A stretch of DNA of 64,000 nucleotides from Panax quinquefolius (taxonomy: Eukaryota; Streptophyta; Magnoliopsida; Apiales; Araliaceae): the NCBI GenBank assembly GCA_020205615.1, contig CM035153.1, positions 75,688,692-75,752,691 of the forward strand. The letters run 5' to 3'. The position numbers and the translations under genes are program-made. Of this stretch, positions 35,427-48,046 are shown piece by piece. Within the stretch, counting starts at the first letter, position 1; each line of letters starts with the position of its first letter. The notes under the pieces are model-generated. The model was not told the origin of the DNA. It worked only from the letters and a program-made list of their open reading frames with translations, and ran no database searches.

Positions 35427-36631
35427 TTCTTCATGGTTCTAACAACTTATTAATGTTCAATTTGCTTATTCAACTTATTCGGCTTAAGTTCATTCCTTAT
35501 TAACTTATTACATGATCTTAGCATACATGTTCATTAATAACACTTCCCTTATCAACCTATTCTAATAGAGATAAAAGAATATTGAACACAAGATCAATAC
35601 CTTTGAAGTCTAACTTCTTCTTCTTGGAAATCTAACAAAAGAAGCTTTGGCTTAAAAGTGCTTATTTGCTCTACCAAATAAGTGGCTTATACTTGAGAGG
35701 AAAGTTGGATGAAAATAATAACCCTCAAAATGAAATGAAGCTCTTGTATTTATAGGCAACTAAGGTTAGGGCATTTTAGACATTAAATCACCCACCTCCT
35801 TAATACACCTCCTCATTCATCCACCTCCTTACTATTCATTGTGTGCTCATCACTTCACTTGATCACCACACCTAAACCTTGCCCATCAAGCTTACCCATT
35901 TCCTACTTGGTTTGACCCATGGATCATGGTTTAATCTTTGGGCTTGCTAATTTAATCTAGGTACTTTCTTAATGGGCTTATGCTACAATGGTTTGGGCTT
36001 ATGTCAATCAAACACTTGGGCTTGAAAAAAAATATATTCTATTGGACTTTTACCATTAAGTTAATAATCTTACAAATCCCTTACATTTAATTAAACAACT
36101 TAACATATATACATCCATATAATCTTTGTATGCTAACTCGTATACTAAATCGTAATATACGTTATCTCATTCTTCATTCATAATTGTACAATACTTTGTA
36201 TTATACTTACATCCATAATTCATATAATGTATACACATCATACGATCACAACTCTCTTCCTTTAACGCTTAATAACCTAACGTTCCCAAATTAAGTCCAC
36301 ATGCGAAATATTACGTTTTCCATACAATTATTATTTCATAATCGATATCACCTCGATATTATAACGTTACATATTTCTCGGAAGTTCAAAAATAATTCCC
36401 GAGCAGAAATTGATGAATAGTGTTTTTCGGAAAATTTCTTGGAAAACTTTTATTTTCATTTTAGAAATTCAAACACTTTAATTCTCCCACGTAGTTAAAA
36501 TACTACGACGTTCCGACGTTTCTAGGTTATAGAACGACATTCATCTTCTCAACACATAATAATAATAAATAATATTATTTTATTCATTATTAAAAATAAT
36601 TACAAAATGTTCAATTTTTTGGGGCATTACA
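35427..36631 (-). mobile_element. R4 LTR, U3-side part (copy 2)
   Basis: Near-identical to 19271-20471, ending GGGGCATTACA at 36631. Includes TATA CCTATAAATA and donor CAAAG|GTATTG (about 35760-35595, minus). The other part of this LTR is absent from copy 2 because the R5 internal region lies to the left. Confidence 0.92.
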
Positions 36632-37640
36632 ACCAAATCCTCTATGCGACGCATCACTGTACACCACAAATCCTCCCGTATCATCTGGTAATGATAATTC
36701 AGGCACCTCGCTCAATCTCTTCTTCAACTCTTGAAAACTCTCTTCACATTTGTCGGTCCAAACAAATTTCACCGTCTTCCTCGTCAAATTAGTCAACGGG
36801 GTTGCTATCTTTGAAAAATCATGGATGAATCTTCGATAGTACCCAGCTAACCCTAAGAAACTTCTCACCTCCGTCGGAGTTCTTGGTTGTTCCCAATTAC
36901 TCACTACTTCGACCTTTTCGGGATCTTCTGAGATTCCATTCTCATCCACCACGTGGCCTAAGAATTGAACCTTCTTCATCCAAAATTCGCACTTAGAAAA
37001 TTTCGCATACATCTTCTCCTTTCGTAGTGCCTCCAAAACAATCTTCAGGTGTTCGGCGTGTTCTTCCTCTGTCTTCGAGTAGATCAAAATATCGTCAATA
37101 AAAACTACCACGAATTTATCCAAGTATGTCTTGAAAACTCGATTCATCAAGTCCATGAATGCTGCCGGAGCATTAGTCAAACCAAATAACATTACCAAAA
37201 ACTCGTAATGTCCATAACGGGTTCTTAACGCAGTCTTTGGTATGTCCTCGTCCCGCACTTTCAGTTGGTGATATCCCGTCTGCAAGTCGATCTTCGAGAA
37301 ACATTTCGCTCCTTTCAGTTGATCAAATAAGTCGTCTATACAAGGTAGCGGATATCTGTTCTTGATTGTTACTCTGTTCAATTCGCGATAATCGATACAG
37401 AGCCTCATAGATCCGTCCTTTTTCTTCACGAATAACACTGGTGCTCCCCAAGGAGACACACTCGGTCGAATGTAACCTTTATCCAATAACTCTTAAATTT
37501 GTATCATCAATTCCTTCATTTCTACTGGAGCCATCCGATATGGAGCTTTCAAAATCGGTGCCATTCCCGGTGCTAAATCTATTATGAATTCGATTTCTCT
37601 GTCTGGCGGAAGGCCAGGCAGATCGTCCGAAAACACATTC
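36632..37640 (-). pseudogene. R3 reverse transcriptase and RNase H start, copy 2
   Basis: Minus strand. From 37486 one open frame gives [69 protein letters not shown], the catalytic box [43 protein letters not shown] and [13 protein letters not shown] (RNase H start), then the R4 LTR end cuts it. A TAA at about 37493 separates this from the upstream linker ([12 protein letters not shown]), so even copy 2 carries one stop. This is the best preserved chromovirus RT here. Confidence 0.93.
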
Positions 37641-39310
37641 TAAAATTCACTCACTATGGGTAAATCATTAAGCTCTACTCCTGTTTTCTGAGTATCCACA
37701 ACGTAAGCTAAATAACCTACACATCCTTTCTTTAACAATTTCTTAGCCTGCATCATCGTAACGCAACACGATTGCTTAAGCGATGAGCTACCATAAAACA
37801 CTACCTTAGACTTACCCGTAGTCTGAAGGTTCACACATTTTTTCTGACAAACAATTATTGCTGCATGGTTATATAACCAATCCATCCCCAATATCACGTC
37901 AAATTCTCCTAGTCTAATAGGAATCAAGTCTATGCTCAGATAATGTCCTCTAATGTTTGCGCGACAATTTTGATAAACATATTCTACAGGGATTATCTCT
38001 TTATTCACAACTTCTATGTTCAAAGGATCTTCTAAACGTTCTTGGGGTGTACTAAGTTTATTAGAAAATTCTTCAGATACAAACGAACAAGTGGCACCCG
38101 AATCAAATAATACATAAGCATTTATATTATTGATTGGGATTATACCTGATACCGCGTCCTTTGCAGCTACGGCGTCTTGGACGGTCATGTTAAAGGTTCG
38201 AGTGGTCGATCGGTTGGGTTGCGCAGGTCCACCAATCATCAACTTACTTCCTCCTCCTTGGCTTCCTCTAGCTCCACCGCTTCCTTTCTTCGGGCAATCC
38301 TTTATCTGGTGCTCTATTGATCCAAGAGCAAAACATCCTCCCGATTTTCTTGACTTGAGCGGTTTGGCGATATATGTGCCCCTCTTGGCCGCAGTTATAG
38401 CAGGTGTTCTTCCTCTTCCAGCATTCTCCCTGATGACTTCTCCCACATTTATTACAAGCTTTGATCCTCTTCTTGAAGTTTCCTTGGTGATTCCCACCTT
38501 GATTGTTGCTTCTGTTGTTGTTGTTTTCCCATTTCCTCTTCCCGAAGTTACTCCCTCCATCGCCGCTTCCTCCACGATGCTCACTACCAAATAGTTCTTA
38601 TTCTTCTTCTCCTTATGATACAGACTTAAGGCCTCACTACCACCTTCCGCAATGATTGCCTTCTCCAACAATTTCGTAAAGGAATAAATCTGGAAGACCG
38701 ATACCTTATTGTACAACCAAGGTTTTAACCCTTGTTCAAAACGTCTCGCCTTCCTCTCCTCATCCACAACTTGGTGTTCTACAAATCGCGCTAGTTCATT
38801 GAACTTAGCTGCGTACTGCGCCACCATCATATCACCTTGTTTTAACTCTAGGAATTTTACTTCCATCCTACTCTTCATACTTTTCAGGAAATAGTTCTCA
38901 AAGAATAGTGTCGTAAACCGCTCCCATGTTATCGTTCCTTCCCCCGCTCTCTGTAGATTAGTTTCTCACCAATAGTTTGCTTCGCCCCTCATCATATATG
39001 TGGCAAATACTGTCTTCTGGTCTTCGACCACATGAGCTATAGTGAAGGCCTTCTCGATCTCCTTGATCCAGGTTTGTACAACTATCGGGTCAGTGGTTCC
39101 CGCGAACTCAGGGGGTCCTACACTCTTAAAATCTTTAAAGGTCGTTACTTGGACAGCTTGGGGAACGGGTGGTACAGGTTCATTTCTTCCCCTCAAAGCT
39201 TCCCCCAATAAATCTACCAGTCTCTGTATCAGATCTACAAGACCTCTCTCATCGTTAACTGACTCTTCTAGGACAGTTATTCTCCGTCTGGGCGGCATTT
39301 TCTGCTTCAC
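37640..39310 (-). pseudogene. R3 gag-protease, copy 2
   Basis: Minus strand. MKQKMPPRRR opens at 39310 (the family-type start MPPRR is at 39298), then the capsid-like part TWIKEIEKAFTIAHVVEDQK to 38966 and a stop. The frame reopens at 38878 with LELKQGDMMVAQYAAKFNEL (retrotransposon gag motif) and runs to the protease: VLFDSGATCSFVSEEF (catalytic DSGA), IRLGEFDVILGMDWLYNHAA, ending in a stop at 37640. Two opposite frameshifts (near 38590 and 38375) leave the frame open but replace the CCHC knuckles by unrelated residues. The knuckle bases are still present in the next frame. Confidence 0.9.
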
Positions 39311-39645
39311 AAAATTATTATATTTATTATCTAGTAATAATACTTAGACATTTCTCAATAAAACAAACTACAAGTTTATAACACGTTTATGAAATAAGGT
39401 CATTTATATTCATATGCCAAAGGGTTGCATTACATGTTCCTTTCTAGCATACTGCTATAAATGATAACATATATCCCCTAATATCACAAAAGACAAGGAC
39501 ATACTATCTTACTACCCCTCTAATACTTTTCAAAAATTTGGGGGTTTACCACTATCTCACATCTTACACAAAAGACTGAGATTACAACAAAATTTTAACA
39601 ACACAAAGATAAAACCACTACACTACTGGTCTTAATCCTCTAAAC

Positions 39646-40434
39646 TCAATCTAACATCCCATGCTCAACGGCGCTTTGATATTCCTTCTGTGTGATATGC
39701 ACTACCATGTCTCGGTTTATGGTATATCGGGTCTGTCCTTGCTCAGTTGGGTAATGATGTACCCCATCGATCAATCTCTCCATGGTCGTGCGAAGAGCAT
39801 ATCCCATCTTATTCATCTTCCTCCTCTTGCACCGAAACTCATCCTCTAGGTCATCTACCCTATCATTAGCCTCCTCCCACTTCTCCTCGAAGTGAATCCT
39901 ATCCATCACCTCCATTTCTAACTGAGTTCGAAGAGCCTCCTTCTCTGCCCTCTCACTCAACACCTTCTGTTCTAATTCCTCCAGCTTTCCTGCCACCTCA
40001 ACATTCCTTGCCACCGCTTCGGTGAAACAAAGCTCCCATCCGATCCCCTCGCTTCCTTACGGTGATCAATCTCCACTTTCATCTCCTGCATCACTAGTTG
40101 CCTCCGATGGTCCTCGTCCTTCAACTTCTGGAACGCAGACTCCCTCTCCCTAGCCTCAGCCTCTAGCTCTTCTACTCTACATCCCAACTCTAATATTTGT
40201 TCCTCATACTCTCCTAACACCGATCCTCAAAGGTAGTCTCGTCAAGTCCTCCACAGTGCTCTGGATCCTCCTCCAAAGGCTCCTCCTCGTGGTCGACTCC
40301 ACCTCTTCCTCATCATCATCATCAAAATGAGCTACCATCAAAATAGGTTCTGCTTATCAAGGGTGTCTCAAATACTACGTGGATATCACGCGGCTCCTCC
40401 TCTACTACTCGGCTAGCTCCTCCATGTCAGTCAT
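39646..40434 (-). pseudogene. R3 pre-gag ORF: acidic plus coiled coil, copy 2
   Basis: Same ORF as 23488-24269. ATG at 40434, frame shifts within the acidic part, then LGEYEEQILELGCRVEELEA (40220) with Gln where copy 1 has a stop. One frameshift at about 40020 follows, then ARNVEVAGKLEELEQKVLSE to VEHGMLD (39646). Combining copies, the ancestral product would have about 250-260 residues: acidic N-terminus, 120-150-residue coiled coil, 40-residue tail. It lies between PBS and gag, a place where chromoviruses usually have only a leader. Confidence 0.65.
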
Positions 40435-40635
40435 CCTACAATCACCAACATAAAAAAACACAAACAACAACTCCATTAGAATGTTAAATAAACATAAGTT
40501 CATTATATAGAATGAAGTTACATTTCATAACACACTAAGTCTCTTAAGGAAAACTATACATGAGTTTTATCTCCTTCCTAACTTCTAAGTTCCCTTAAGT
40601 TATAATCTAAGGACACTCGCTCCTAAGGTTTATAA

Positions 40636-40655
40636 CTAAGGCTTTGATATCAACC
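40636..40655 (-). other. R3 primer-binding site
   Basis: Minus strand GGTTGATATCAAAGCCTTAG beside LTR start TGTGATGCCCCC; initiator-Met tRNA type. Confidence 0.78.
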
Positions 40656-42156
40656 TGTGATGCCCCCAAACTCAAACCTCCACATAGTCACTCGAATTCG
40701 GTTCATCACATTCTCATGGTAAAACCATAATAACTAAAATAACGTATACACAACGAAAAATCTTTTAGAATAATATAAAATGAATTATTATAATTATTCC
40801 CCCAAGTCTCGCAACCTACACAAAGATTAATAGATTACATAATAGTATCGAATAAAGACCTATTACATAATCCTACTTAAGTTTAAACATAGTCCACAAA
40901 TAGTCTTAACATAACATAATAGCTTTTAAACATAAAAGGACAAGCTAGTCGGTAGCCTTGCCCTTGCCCTTGTCTCGCTCCAGAGACACCTCCCCTGTTC
41001 TTCTTCTTAATTGAAAGGTTTTAAATGAGCAAGGATGAGCACAAATTGCCCAAATAAGTAATATACAACAAGGGTGTAGGATATAATATCACAAGGTTTG
41101 AAATATCGAAGGGTTATTTCTCAGATAGTTCAGAGTGTCAGAATAACATCATTAATAAGGGATATAATAATTCAATATAAATCAACAGATATATATGAAT
41201 TCAATGGCTAACAATGTATCCAACTAGATAAGCAATTTATACTGAGCAGTCACTAAGGACTATGGAACTTCCACTAGAGTTACCAATATTAAACTGATAA
41301 CCAAAAATATCAAGTACTATAGATGATCAGTCTACAATAATTTACGTTATGCATAACACCACAATAATATTTATTCATGTGTTGGGGTTTCCAACAACAT
41401 ACACGCCCCTTACCAAAAAAGTTGTCCAACTCAGTTTTCAAAATTTCTGCACCAATTAATTGGTTTGGACAATTTTTATAAACATGCATATAGTCTAGCC
41501 GAATCAAATGGCATCAACTCTTTCACAATATTCAAGGGCAATACCAATTTCAACATGAATAATAACTTTCACAAGGTTTATCAAGGTAATCTAACTTGTA
41601 TAAAAAAGGATAAGCTTACGGTATTGGCCAAATAATTAATGCAATGATATTGCACCACAATAATAATAGGGTTCGGAAACTTGCTCAATAAAAGTAAGGT
41701 TCAAGGAAACTTGCTCAATAATAATTAGAGTAAGTTTAGGGAACTTGCCTTAAGCGTAGTTTATCTACGTTAATAAATCAACACTTTAGAATCCTATTTA
41801 TAACGCATTATATGTTCAAGATGTTAATTAGCTAACATAGTCTTTAATCAAGCTGGACACGATACAAGTATGCACATATGGTATCAAAATCAGTTTATAA
41901 GTAATCATGAACTAAACACTTAGTCATTTTATAAACAAATCAAGAATTCTCAAGGTTAGGACCTCCTCTACTCATGGACTTTTTGTTTCAACGCAACACC
42001 AAGTTATCAACTAAGCATCACACATATATATGTACATTAGTAGGTTTTAGATCACATTTAGCATCACAAGTATCATGTAAGTTACTGTCCAAAATATCAT
42101 AATTCATTTTCTGGTATTCCAGACTGGAGCAGTTACGCCATGGCTAGGCCTAGGAT

Positions 42157-42172
42157 CGGCGCAGCTGCGCCG
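42157..42172. other. 16-bp palindrome CGGCGCAGCTGCGCCG in R3 5' LTR
   Basis: Perfect palindrome whose inner 12 bp GCGCAGCTGCGC is identical to that of the unrelated R6 LTR at 48049-48060. The left R3 LTR lacks it at the matching place (near 10420). Confidence 0.92.
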
Positions 42173-43413
42173 TCCCCTGACCATGTCAAGACTCGGCTGC
42201 TACCTTGTGGGTTCTGTCTGGTCTCGAACGCACACTCATACTTAATGTATTTTGACATGTTAAAGGCTTTCACATGCTCCTTAGATCAATCTAGGCCCTT
42301 TCTTGTATATCATGGTTCTAAGTTCGATTATTTAACCAAATTAAGGTCATGAAACCACAAAGTCTAGCATGCTTGCTTTCTAAACATTCAAGATAGTTAT
42401 AAGACTCATATTTAGGCATGCTTGTGTGTATTCATAACACATACATGAAACTAACACCGCTTTAGTTGAAAATATGCTTTATTCGTGCTTTATTTGAAAT
42501 ATAACCTACAAGCATAGTATATCCATGGTTACACTGTATGAGTTAGTCTCGGAGAGTCATCAAACATGATCACAAATGTCAGATTCTAGTCCTCAAGGTA
42601 TCATGACAATATTTACATGCTAAACATACTAGTGAGTCTAACTTGTTCATGTTTCTTTGCTAATCACTTAAGCATAAGCTAAAGGTTTATTCATGCATTT
42701 CTAAATTATAATAACATGCTTTGCAAAGTCAGAATTTACAATATGTAGAATTCATACAAGTTAGCATACTAGGCTAAGTCTTTCCTTGAAAATATTCCTA
42801 ACATAAGGCTTAACAAGTTTTATCATGCTCAACATACTAGGTACACTACAACATGCTCATCTATGTGCAAAATCAGTCATTCATAGCTCTCTAGGTTCAC
42901 AATTTGTAGAACATGATCTTTAACATAGTTGGTTTTCAAAACTTAAGGTTCAAATCTCTATTTAAACCATATGTCTCCATTAGTCATGCAAGTCTAGGAA
43001 AACATGTTCACATTAGGTCAACATATCCATCATACACATGTTCAAATGTTAATTTAAGTCATAACTACTAGCTCATATGGACCAGACTTGAAAATGTGGC
43101 TTAAAAATCTGAATCTGAATCTTGATAAATTTGCACTGCATACAATACAATGTGCGAAGGCTCGCTTTGCACTCGGTTTAAGCGTTGTAGACGATCCGCT
43201 TTGCGAACTCCAAATTTCAACCTCAAAATTTTCACATGATATCACTTCTAAACACTAATAAACCAATTGCAACATGCTTATATGATCATATTACAACTAA
43301 TTAAACATTACTCAACCTCCTTAACATATAATTCCATGAATTCAAGAATTTGAACTTTAAGACTAAAACTCCATTTTTTACAGTGAATGAAAATGGCAAC
43401 AAGGAAAGAGGAG

Positions 43414-43555
43414 TTATACCTTTGTAATGTGATTTAAAACTTGCTCCAATGAACTTCTAAGCTCTAGCACACTTGTATTCTCTCAACCTCACTACTTAGC
43501 AATTCACAGACAACTTCAAGAAACATTTACTGATGAACATGGCTGCTCTTTATAG
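43414..43555 (-). promoter_or_regulatory. R3 5' LTR promoter and putative 5' splice site
   Basis: TATA-like CTATAAAGAG (43555-43546), donor ACAAAG|GTATAACTCC with GT at 43419-43418. Confidence 0.5.
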
Positions 43556-44680
43556 AAGAAGTTTGGGGCTGGGCATTGGTGTTACACAAAATAAAAATCC
43601 AAGGTCCAATGGAGTAGAACAATGGTTGCTCAAGGGTTGGCCAACCACCCTCAAGCTTAGCCATCATCTCCTACACTAGCCTTTTGAAGAATACGTAATA
43701 TAGCCTTGAGTTACTGTGCATTGTACTTAGTGACACTAATAATGGGACAATAGATAAAATCCTAGCATTTCAAGTTATCTAGGCTTGGTTTGGTTTATTA
43801 AAATCCCCATAATGAAATTTTAATGTACAATTGTTACCATATTAGGATTTTAGGGATAGATTATATACTCACATCATATAATCCATGTATAGTAAATATA
43901 AGCAATAAAATAATGCAGTCGGATATTATTGTCCGGGCAGTTCCATAATTATTCCTACCACTCATATAATCATATTTTAAATGTCTATTCACCTTCATAT
44001 TGTTACATACACATTTCATGATATACCATATAGTTTCAATATGTTTAGTCACAATGCTCAAAATATAGTTTTATAAGACTTAATATATATAGCCACATAA
44101 ATGTCACACTGCACCATATAGTTATTTTTGTATTATTGTTCTCATGCACATAACTATCAATATAATATTATTATATTAATAACTCACTTAATTATGTTAA
44201 ATAAATTAATCATGCACTTTCTTAATTAATTAACATCAATATTAATTAATCCAACCATTTATGGGTTTTCCATAATCATTACTTATCAATATAATAATCA
44301 CCTATTATTAATAATTGCCAAGAAATAATTATTCCACCACAACTATTATCAATTAAATAATTAATAATCACATATTAACCTACCTTATTAATATCAATTA
44401 AAAATCCATAAATATATTACAACAACACTTAACAATTAATATTACTTAATTGCTCATCTCATAATTTCTTCGCCGCTTATCATTACTATTTGAATTTCCA
44501 TCACCATGCCACACAAGGCTTTCAACGAGTTTACCACAAACTCCACGTATTCTCAATTATTCATTTATTAATATGATTGAGTTATCTCATTTCATAATAC
44601 GAAATTGTTCATAATCAAATAAATATTTATTTCTATTAATATATTTATTTAATAACACGTGGAAATTCTCGGGTATTACA

Positions 44681-44685
44681 CCTAG
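44681..44685. repeat. R3 target site duplication, right (CCTAG)
   Basis: Matches 8900-8904. Confidence 0.92.
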
Positions 44686-45609
44686 GATATTGAATAGGCT
44701 GATCCCCTACCTCATATCTAAACAAAGTTTCTAAGTCTATGTGACTGACAGAAATAAAAAAGTCCAAAAATGGTTGAAAAAGAAATTCCATAAATGGTAG
44801 CAACTATCAGTTAAATTTTAAATTGTTATACTTCTTCAAATCATATATTGTTATAAATATAGAACTTGCTGAGCATGTTATAGCTCACCCTTGCAAATTA
44901 TTCCCTTTGCAATATTAGATGGTAACCTTGGCACTTCTGGAGTTAATAAAGGGAAGCGTCCTTGCTTAGATTAGTTTATATTACTGTCTAGTTGAATGTA
45001 ATACTTTGTAATAAGAAATTCTTTATGAAAAATCATGTAATCGAACCTTAATGATATATATATATATATATAACATCTTTTATTTCCACAACTGTGTTTT
45101 CTTACATATATATATGTAATTAGAATTTTTAATATAGTTTGAGATCCTTAGGAACTATTTATATGAGTGAGGGTATTGATAGCATGGATTATTTATGTTG
45201 TTGTTGATACTCTGGTTTTCGGATAGATAGGTACTATCGATACGAAAGTGTAATTCGCATGACATAGACTATACATCTAAGTGAGGGTATTGGTAATACG
45301 GACTGTTCATGTTATTACTAGTACTCTAAATTTTGGATAGATAGATATTATTCACAAATACAGTTCATATATCCAAGTGCGGGTATCCAAACATAGCAAT
45401 AGTTCTCTTGAGAATTGTTATTTGTTGTGGGATTTTGCGAATCTTGGATCTATGAGAATTATATCTGGTTATAAATTGTATAGTTACTCAACTAGATATA
45501 AGCATAAAATTAGATACCATGGGCGTATAGATTTGAATGCGTTATATACATTGAATTGTAGTAAGCACCATATCGGATACCGTGGGAGTATAGATATGGG
45601 GGCATTATA
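44681..45609 (+). mobile_element. R2: old LTR, right part
   Basis: Continues R2 after the R3 insertion: TAGCTCACCCTTGC (44881) and a possible acceptor ATATTAG at 44918, a decayed AT microsatellite (45054-45072), a tandem pair of about 114 bp (GAGGGTATTG at 45169 and 45283), and a terminal GGGGGCATTATA (about 45598-45609) that could be a mutated LTR end GGGGGCATTACA. Confidence 0.5.
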
Positions 45610-45784
45610 AGATGTATCCATGATTGGCTGATTCTTATTGCCTTTTTGGATTTGGAACGGGTTACCGGCCCAATTGCTTCCCTACAAAAAGACTTATGTA
45701 GTTTAGTCTTAGGGAATGTAGAAATGTCACATGCTATGTAATGTGTTCATTTTAAGAGTATTTTCCTGCAAAACGGATGTCAGT

Positions 45785-46359
45785 TGTGACGCCCCCAAAA
45801 TAGGTATACATCACCCATTTGGAGTCACCAAATATATGGTACAGAATTCAAATAAAAACTTAATTATACAATTGTCGTGTGAAATACGACAAAATATAGC
45901 TGATAGTTTTAACACGAATATTGTCTTCTAGACAATATCCAAATCCAAATGGATTCCTCATTATAATTATTATCACATTATTTCATAGAATAGTGAGGAC
46001 TACTATAGCCACCATCTCGGACCATCACTCCGTTCTCTCACTAGTCTCGGCTACGTACTCATTTCCTGAAGAGAACAATGAAAACAAAAGGGTGAGCTCA
46101 ACTAGCCCAGTAAAAATATTATGCTAATGATAATGCAGAAAAATTATTGTTAGCCTTGAACAGTGTTAAACTGTTTAAAATATAATAAACATCAAGTTTA
46201 ACTGCAGCCGAACAAGCAATCCATTAGAAGAGTCAAGTAGAGCGTGATATCTACTATCTTCTATGATTTAAAAAGTTTATCATCAATTTTACCGCTAAGA
46301 CTCAGCTCAATAAATAATCCACATCACTGAATTATCCATGCACTACGGGCCAAGGATAT
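45785..46359 (-). mobile_element. R7a: 3' LTR of a minus-strand R7 element, left part
   Basis: TGTGACGCCCCCAAAATAGG at 45785 is the reverse complement of the R7 solo LTR end at 56285, and homology continues to 46359, where R6 is inserted; it resumes at 58504. Minus-strand acceptor TTGTTCTCTTCAG|GAAATG with intron end at 46066; branch-like GAGCTCACCC at 46099-46090. Confidence 0.88.
46334..46357 (-). other. R7a hairpin with conserved loop
   Basis: Minus strand ATCCTTG-GCCCGTAGTG-CATGGAT. The same hairpin type recurs at 58533-58556 beyond the R6 insert. R6 inserted at its edge. Confidence 0.75.
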
Positions 46360-46953
46360 TGTAACGACCCCAAAATTCATAAAATTCAATTATCGGCTTC
46401 GATTGTTAATAACACGTCTAACTTCTGATTTTACATCATTATTTGATGTTAAACTTAATAAAATACGAAATAATTTAAACTTTTCTATCTTATTACTTTA
46501 ATTCCCTGAATCAAAACCTTTATCATCTACATGCTTTTGAATCAAGTTATTTTATGATTTGCTTCATAGAAGTTATTATATAGAATCTTACATTTTAATC
46601 CGATAACCTTTACATATCAAATAACTCAAACTTGACAATTTATCATTACATAATCATTGTAACTTATCAAGTACATTTCTCAAAACCTTTATATTTACCT
46701 ACATTTAAACCATACTAAGTTTAATACTCACCTTATCAGAGTTAATAAATAAAACTTACATCCAGGTTCAATACCCTTTCATACAATAAACAAAACTTAA
46801 ACTTTATAACTCAACATCTATTAAACATCATACATTATTCAGAACCCTAAACATGGTTCAAATAATAATAATTCCGTCAAAGTGTATAAATCTTCAAGTA
46901 TCACATCTATTTCATGTCTTTCAAGTAGCACATAACTTTACCTTAAATCTTTA

Positions 46954-46992
46954 ACCTGCAAAAGTGGTTATTTGCAAGGTTGAGCTCAACAG
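46954..46992 (-). promoter_or_regulatory. R6 3' LTR putative branch point and 3' splice site
   Basis: Minus strand GTTGAGCTCAACCTTGC, then ACCACTTTTGCAG|GTTAAAG, AG at 46957-46956. The right LTR has the same at 53287-53286. Confidence 0.5.
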
Positions 46993-48046
46993 CCCAACAA
47001 AATCTAACAGTTTTCATGCATCACATAGTACATAAGAACATGCTCAACATATATCTCATAAACATTGGAATAACATAACATATATGCTACAGTTCATATA
47101 ACAAGTATAAAGATTGAGTTCCTTAATCAATCAACATGCTTTACTCAATCAACATAGTCATAAATTAACTTTAATATTTCATACTTTCAACATATATATA
47201 ACACATCATCCTCTTTGCAATAAAGATTTAAAACAATTAATCATCAAGTCCACATAGCAAATAGGAACTGAAAGACTTGCCTTGATCGTTGTTTACCAAT
47301 AAATGTTTAACAGCTTACAGTTATCTGCACTTTACGTGCCCAACACAATTATATAATCATTCACATAAACTATTAGTCACATATAATGCATAGTAGTTGT
47401 AATGTAAACTTTACTCTATATCTGATAACCCTTCCTATCATCAATAAAAAATATTCAATTTGATTGTGTTAACTTTTGACTTACATCTCACTATATTACT
47501 TTTTAGATCATACTCGAAGTTTATTCAAGTGTTTAAGTCTTTCTAGGACTTCTTATTGGTTTTATATTAACCCAATTCCATATATTATAATCTTCATTTC
47601 ATTTGACTTAAAACACTATTTACGTTCATTAACACTTGTCGCGGCATTTCGACGTTCATTCGTCACACACACAATTTGTCTCTCTTGTTTATGCTTAGTA
47701 TTCTTATACAACTTATCTAATACATTATTTATTAATATTAAGCATCATTATGTTTACTAACATAAATATTTTATAACTTAGAATAACATCTTTTATCGTC
47801 AGAAGCACTACACTTGCATACGTACATGCCCAACGCCCTCTGATTGTCCCCGAAAACACAATAGTCCTAAAGTTGGCAACTTTTATCCCTGTTCCTGACC
47901 ACAAATTGAAAAACTTAAAGAATAATTGTTGTAGGTTTATTCATCCTCGTTCCGAATCATCTTGAATCTCCTCAACCAGAGTTCGTATGAAAACCTTATG
48001 CCTATTATACTAAAATAGGTGAAAACAGTCAAACTTGACACACTTT

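Larger units (their letters stand above)
8905..44680 (-). mobile_element. R3: Tekay/Del-like Ty3/gypsy chromovirus, nested and rearranged
   Basis: Both outer LTRs start TGTGA(C/T)GCCCCC and end TCGGGTATTACA, and both outer flanks are CCTAG, so these two LTRs belong to one insertion. The element runs on the minus strand: 5' LTR 40656-44680, PBS, extra coiled-coil ORF, gag, protease, RT, RH, IN with chromodomain, polypurine tract, 3' LTR 8905-12942. It is inflated by R4 and R5 and by a repeated internal segment (17959-25427 versus 34130-41599). All ORFs are broken. Assignment to the Tekay/Del group rests on domain order, the RT and chromodomain motifs and LTR length; no phylogeny was made. Confidence 0.85.
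40656..44680 (-). mobile_element. R3 5' LTR
   Basis: 4025 bp, TGTGATGCCCCC...TCGGGTATTACA, followed by the target duplication CCTAG. Differs from the 3' LTR by scattered substitutions and small indels, and by replaced sequence around 42125-42180 and 43090-43210 where the left LTR has other bases. Minus-strand TATA at 43555-43546, donor at 43419; the acceptor place reads TTTCAA. Confidence 0.95.

Noticed and set aside
47476..47760. 94-codon ORF repeated in part at 56500-56715
   Set aside because: Repeated because both are R6 LTRs; the two copies do not stay in one frame and show no domain.
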